Shown here: positions 61,519 to 64,000 of the stretch, piece by piece | How the letters are laid out: each line of letters opens with the position of its first letter | Numbering within the stretch: position 1 is the stretch's first letter | Origin: Acanthosoma haemorrhoidale | Lineage: Eukaryota; Arthropoda; Insecta; Hemiptera; Acanthosomatidae | Length of the DNA stretch: 64,000 nucleotides | NCBI GenBank assembly: GCA_930367205.1 | Contig: OV884011.1 | Coordinates: forward strand, 170,325,226-170,389,225 | Direction of reading: 5' to 3' | Notes under the pieces: model-generated | The model's input: only the letters and a program-made list of their open reading frames with translations | The model's database searches: none | What the model was told of the DNA's origin: nothing | Made by a program: the position numbers and the translations under genes

Positions 61519-62200
61519 GTTTAGACCAGAGAAAATGAACTTAAAGGTAAATGAATATTGTAAATTACCAAACTGTATCCACTTTTTCAAACTATAAAAA
61601 CAGGAAATTTATTGCCAATTAAAGACAAAACTACAGAGGTAAGTATCAACATTTCACTATCATTTTGTAAATTATCAAAAGGCACTTGAGCTAAAAGATA
61701 TCAAATACAAGTGGAATGAGTAAGTGCTAACAAAGGTCATATGTTGAAATTGTTTAGATTCCAATGATCAGCACCTAATTCCCAACATAGAGGAAAACAT
61801 AATAACAACAAACAGGTTGGTAGGTTTCATGATAAGAAAGATAATGCATTTTAACTTACAATGTCACTCAGCTAAAAATAATGTTTTGCTGCTGAAACAT
61901 AGAAGTAGAAAGCAAGCAAAGAACATTTTGGTAGCTAAATCAAGTTACTTAACCTCATATGTACATACAATGTAATAAAATAGAGTATTGAAAGATTAGT
62001 ATCATTTTTTTTTTAACCTTTTCTTTATTTTTCTTAAATTAATACCCCCATTTTCACACCTGTGCCTGTCAGTCCATATGTTGTTTACAAGGAATCATCT
62101 GTGACCGGTGACATAGAATTAGATTACAATGGATATGAATAGGGAAGTTTGTTGGTAGATCGGCTACTGTTGATGAAAAAGACTTGTTACGTTTTCAAAA
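61519..62200. promoter_or_regulatory. Upstream region of Coasy
   Basis: The Coasy promoter is expected here. I see no TATA box, initiator or other motif that I would defend. The sequence is AT-rich. Confidence 0.35.
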
Positions 62201-62210
62201 AATTTATTAA

Positions 62211-62260
62211 AGGGACAATATTTCAACGTACATATGTATGTTTGCATCAGGTCTATGTCA
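62211..62260 (-). ncRNA. Hammerhead-ribozyme-like motif beside a Penelope-like relic
   Basis: The minus strand reads GAC, CTGATGC, a stem of AACATACA/TGTACGTT (seven pairs and one mismatch around TA), GAAA, then TATT and GTC. The order and spacing match a type I hammerhead with a minimal palindromic stem III (ATAT): core CUGAUGA with one change, GAAA intact, and stem I of GAC/GUC. Penelope-like elements are known to carry such ribozymes in their terminal repeats. Here the motif is antisense to the nearby RT relic. It is probably degenerate. Confidence 0.4.
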
Positions 62261-62549
62261 ATTAATGATTTGAGAACTCTCCATATCTATAAATAATTTT
62301 TTAATGTCCGTTTTCGTGCATTCCTGAGGTATAGCAAAGTCGTTCCCCAATAATAAAGAAACAGACGATAAAAACTTATTAATAGATACGGAACATATTT
62401 TTCCTTCATTGCCGAATGAAGAGGAAACAAGTGTCCAGACTCGATCTAAGATCAACAAACTTATCCCCAGTACTCTAAAACTACAAACAACCATATATTA
62501 TCTCTTAAAATTTCATTATTTACCTCAAAACATCTAAGAGTTTCTCAAA

Positions 62550-63300
62550 TCACAAAACTGACATAACTGTTAACATGTGAAAAAACCTATTTCTCACTGA
62601 TACCTCATAGCTCTCAAAGCTCATGGTATCCGCAAAATCCAACATTCCTATCCACCCCATTAATTATAATATCCAGTCTTACTCATCTCAGTAAACCTTA
62701 GAAAATTTATCCTACGATTCAGACCATTAGTTGTGGTAACGTTCACGAAATAAAAAATTCCTTCTGTCATTAATTTCTTACATTCTCTAACAATGCCGCA
62801 GTTCATTCTGTCCTCTTTTTACGTAACTTCCCATGTCACACATTTCACTAGGTTCCACTTGATCACACAAAAACTGGGATACTATTCACCCTCCTAACAT
62901 CCCTAGAGACTTAATCACTGACAGTGTTCATTTTTGTCGCAACTCGGATTATTTAAGATTCAATCAAAGCTTCTTTAAAACAATAGGAGGCATAGAAATG
63001 GGAAACGGCTTCATTGTCTTAGCTAGCAATGTCCTGAATGACCTTCTGGATACCATCCTAACTTTTAAATAACAATGACTTTGCTACCATAATGACTTTT
63101 AAATTTCCTGACCAGATCATTTTTATTAAAAAAAACATGGGTGTGAGAAAAGTGGACCTTGACTTCACATACCTCACACCCATTCTAAATGCTAGCAATT
63201 ACGAACGCCCATGCCTAAGTTTTGTTACTGGATATAAAACTAACAACCAAATCCCCTTCTTCTCCTAATAAGAAACAGTTTTTATAATAACTGAATCATC
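62550..63300 (+). mobile_element. Penelope-like element reverse transcriptase relic
   Basis: In shifting frames the plus strand reads VHEIKNSF, INFLHSLTMP, SFYVTSHVTHF (compare SfDVtSLFTNvPl), ILFTLLTSLET, then FFKTIGGIEMGNGFIVLASN (compare G.aMGspLSPvlAN) and NDLLDTIL, followed by KKNMGVRKVDLDFTYLTPIL. These are consecutive blocks of the Penelope-type reverse transcriptase. The many stops and shifts make it a fossil. The GIY-YIG domain that should follow is not visible up to the window end. Confidence 0.7.
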
Positions 63301-63309
63301 ACTGATTGG

Positions 63310-64000
63310 CGTACTTAGCCTACTTACATAAGACGTACCCTCAATTATTTATCTAACCACCTAATTTGTAATTTAAAAAAAAAATACTGCTTACAAGCTT
63401 GGCAGAGTCCTGTTTCTTTCGGCACAGAAACCGGAAAACATCCAGATGCTTCCCCGCCTTTCTGGCTCTATGCTTCATTTCGTTTTAAGCATCGCCTAAT
63501 CTTTAGAACCCTACCTCCAAACCAATCATTTGAAGTGGAGAGAGCCGAAAAGTTGCAGTATGGTGCAGGGGTCAGTGTACCGAAAGGGTGGGCTGGTCTT
63601 CGGATACGAGAGGAGGGGAGGATAGTGGCCAAATAGTGGGATAGAGTTCTGATGTTAGGGAGCAGGGTACCAAAAGTATTACCTACTTTTGGTACCCTGG
63701 TTTAGTTGCAAAGTAGAGAAAAGACAAGAGCTCTGTGCCAAAAGAATGGGCGTAGGTTCAAAGCGAGCGTCAGGATCTGAAAAAGTATCCTATACAAGCC
63801 AAGTGTGGCTAAGCTATCGATAAGGTGTTTGAAACATCAGTTTCTTCTACAAAGAAATATTGCTATAAGACTCACCCCTTGGCTGCCACACCTAAAAAAG
63901 AGAGGACTGGCTGACACGACTCAAAGGTACTATGGATGGATGTAGAAGAAGATGAATTTCATTTATTTTACTGATAAAAAGATAAACATTTTTATTTGTG
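63310..64000. other. Unassigned right end
   Basis: This sequence is less AT-rich than its surroundings, with no recognisable frame. A perfect inverted repeat sits at 63665-63700 (AGGGTACCAAAAGTA and TACTTTTGGTACCCT with a short spacer), a potential hairpin. Confidence 0.5.

Overview
The window reads as AT-rich arthropod nuclear DNA, most likely from an insect. Three intron-rich genes lie on the minus strand, and their introns and spacers are full of decayed transposons: Tc1/mariner, hAT, pogo-like, LINE, Penelope-like and Ty3-type LTR elements. I see no bacterial operon, CRISPR array or viral gene block. The species cannot be named from the sequence alone.

From right to left in transcription order, the genes are: (1) Coasy, bifunctional coenzyme A synthase, 6 coding exons, 61518 to 55016, 517 aa. 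(2) Cdk12, the transcriptional cyclin-dependent kinase of RNA polymerase II, 14 coding exons, 53302 to 29128, 1249 aa. (3) CtIP/Sae2 (RBBP8), the DNA-end resection factor, 10 coding exons, 20081 to 8875, 540 aa. I placed every exon boundary by hand on GT/AG sites. In all three models the reading phase closes exactly (3750, 1623 and 1554 nt including stops) and the products keep the diagnostic motifs of their families.

Regions: 1-8.9 kb has no host gene but holds an old transposon-borne ORF relic, a small inverted-repeat element with a hammerhead-ribozyme-like core, a LINE relic, and a 25-bp minisatellite whose units can each form a hairpin. 8.9-20.1 kb is CtIP; one intron holds two adjacent Tc1/mariner insertions. 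20.1-29.1 kb is intergenic, with a hAT MITE, a LINE tail and a third Tc1/mariner copy. 29.1-54.3 kb is Cdk12. 55.0-61.5 kb is Coasy. 61.6-64 kb has a Penelope-like RT relic next to a second hammerhead-like motif.

The three genes do not form an operon. Cdk12 is known in animals to sustain expression of DNA-repair genes, and CtIP is a repair protein controlled by CDK phosphorylation, so their adjacency is worth noting, but a functional link is only inference. The most unusual signals are the two hammerhead-like cores, the hairpin minisatellite, the 10-residue Ser-Pro repeat encoded inside CtIP, a 13-A run in a CtIP coding exon, and a NAGNAG splice acceptor inside the Cdk12 kinase domain.
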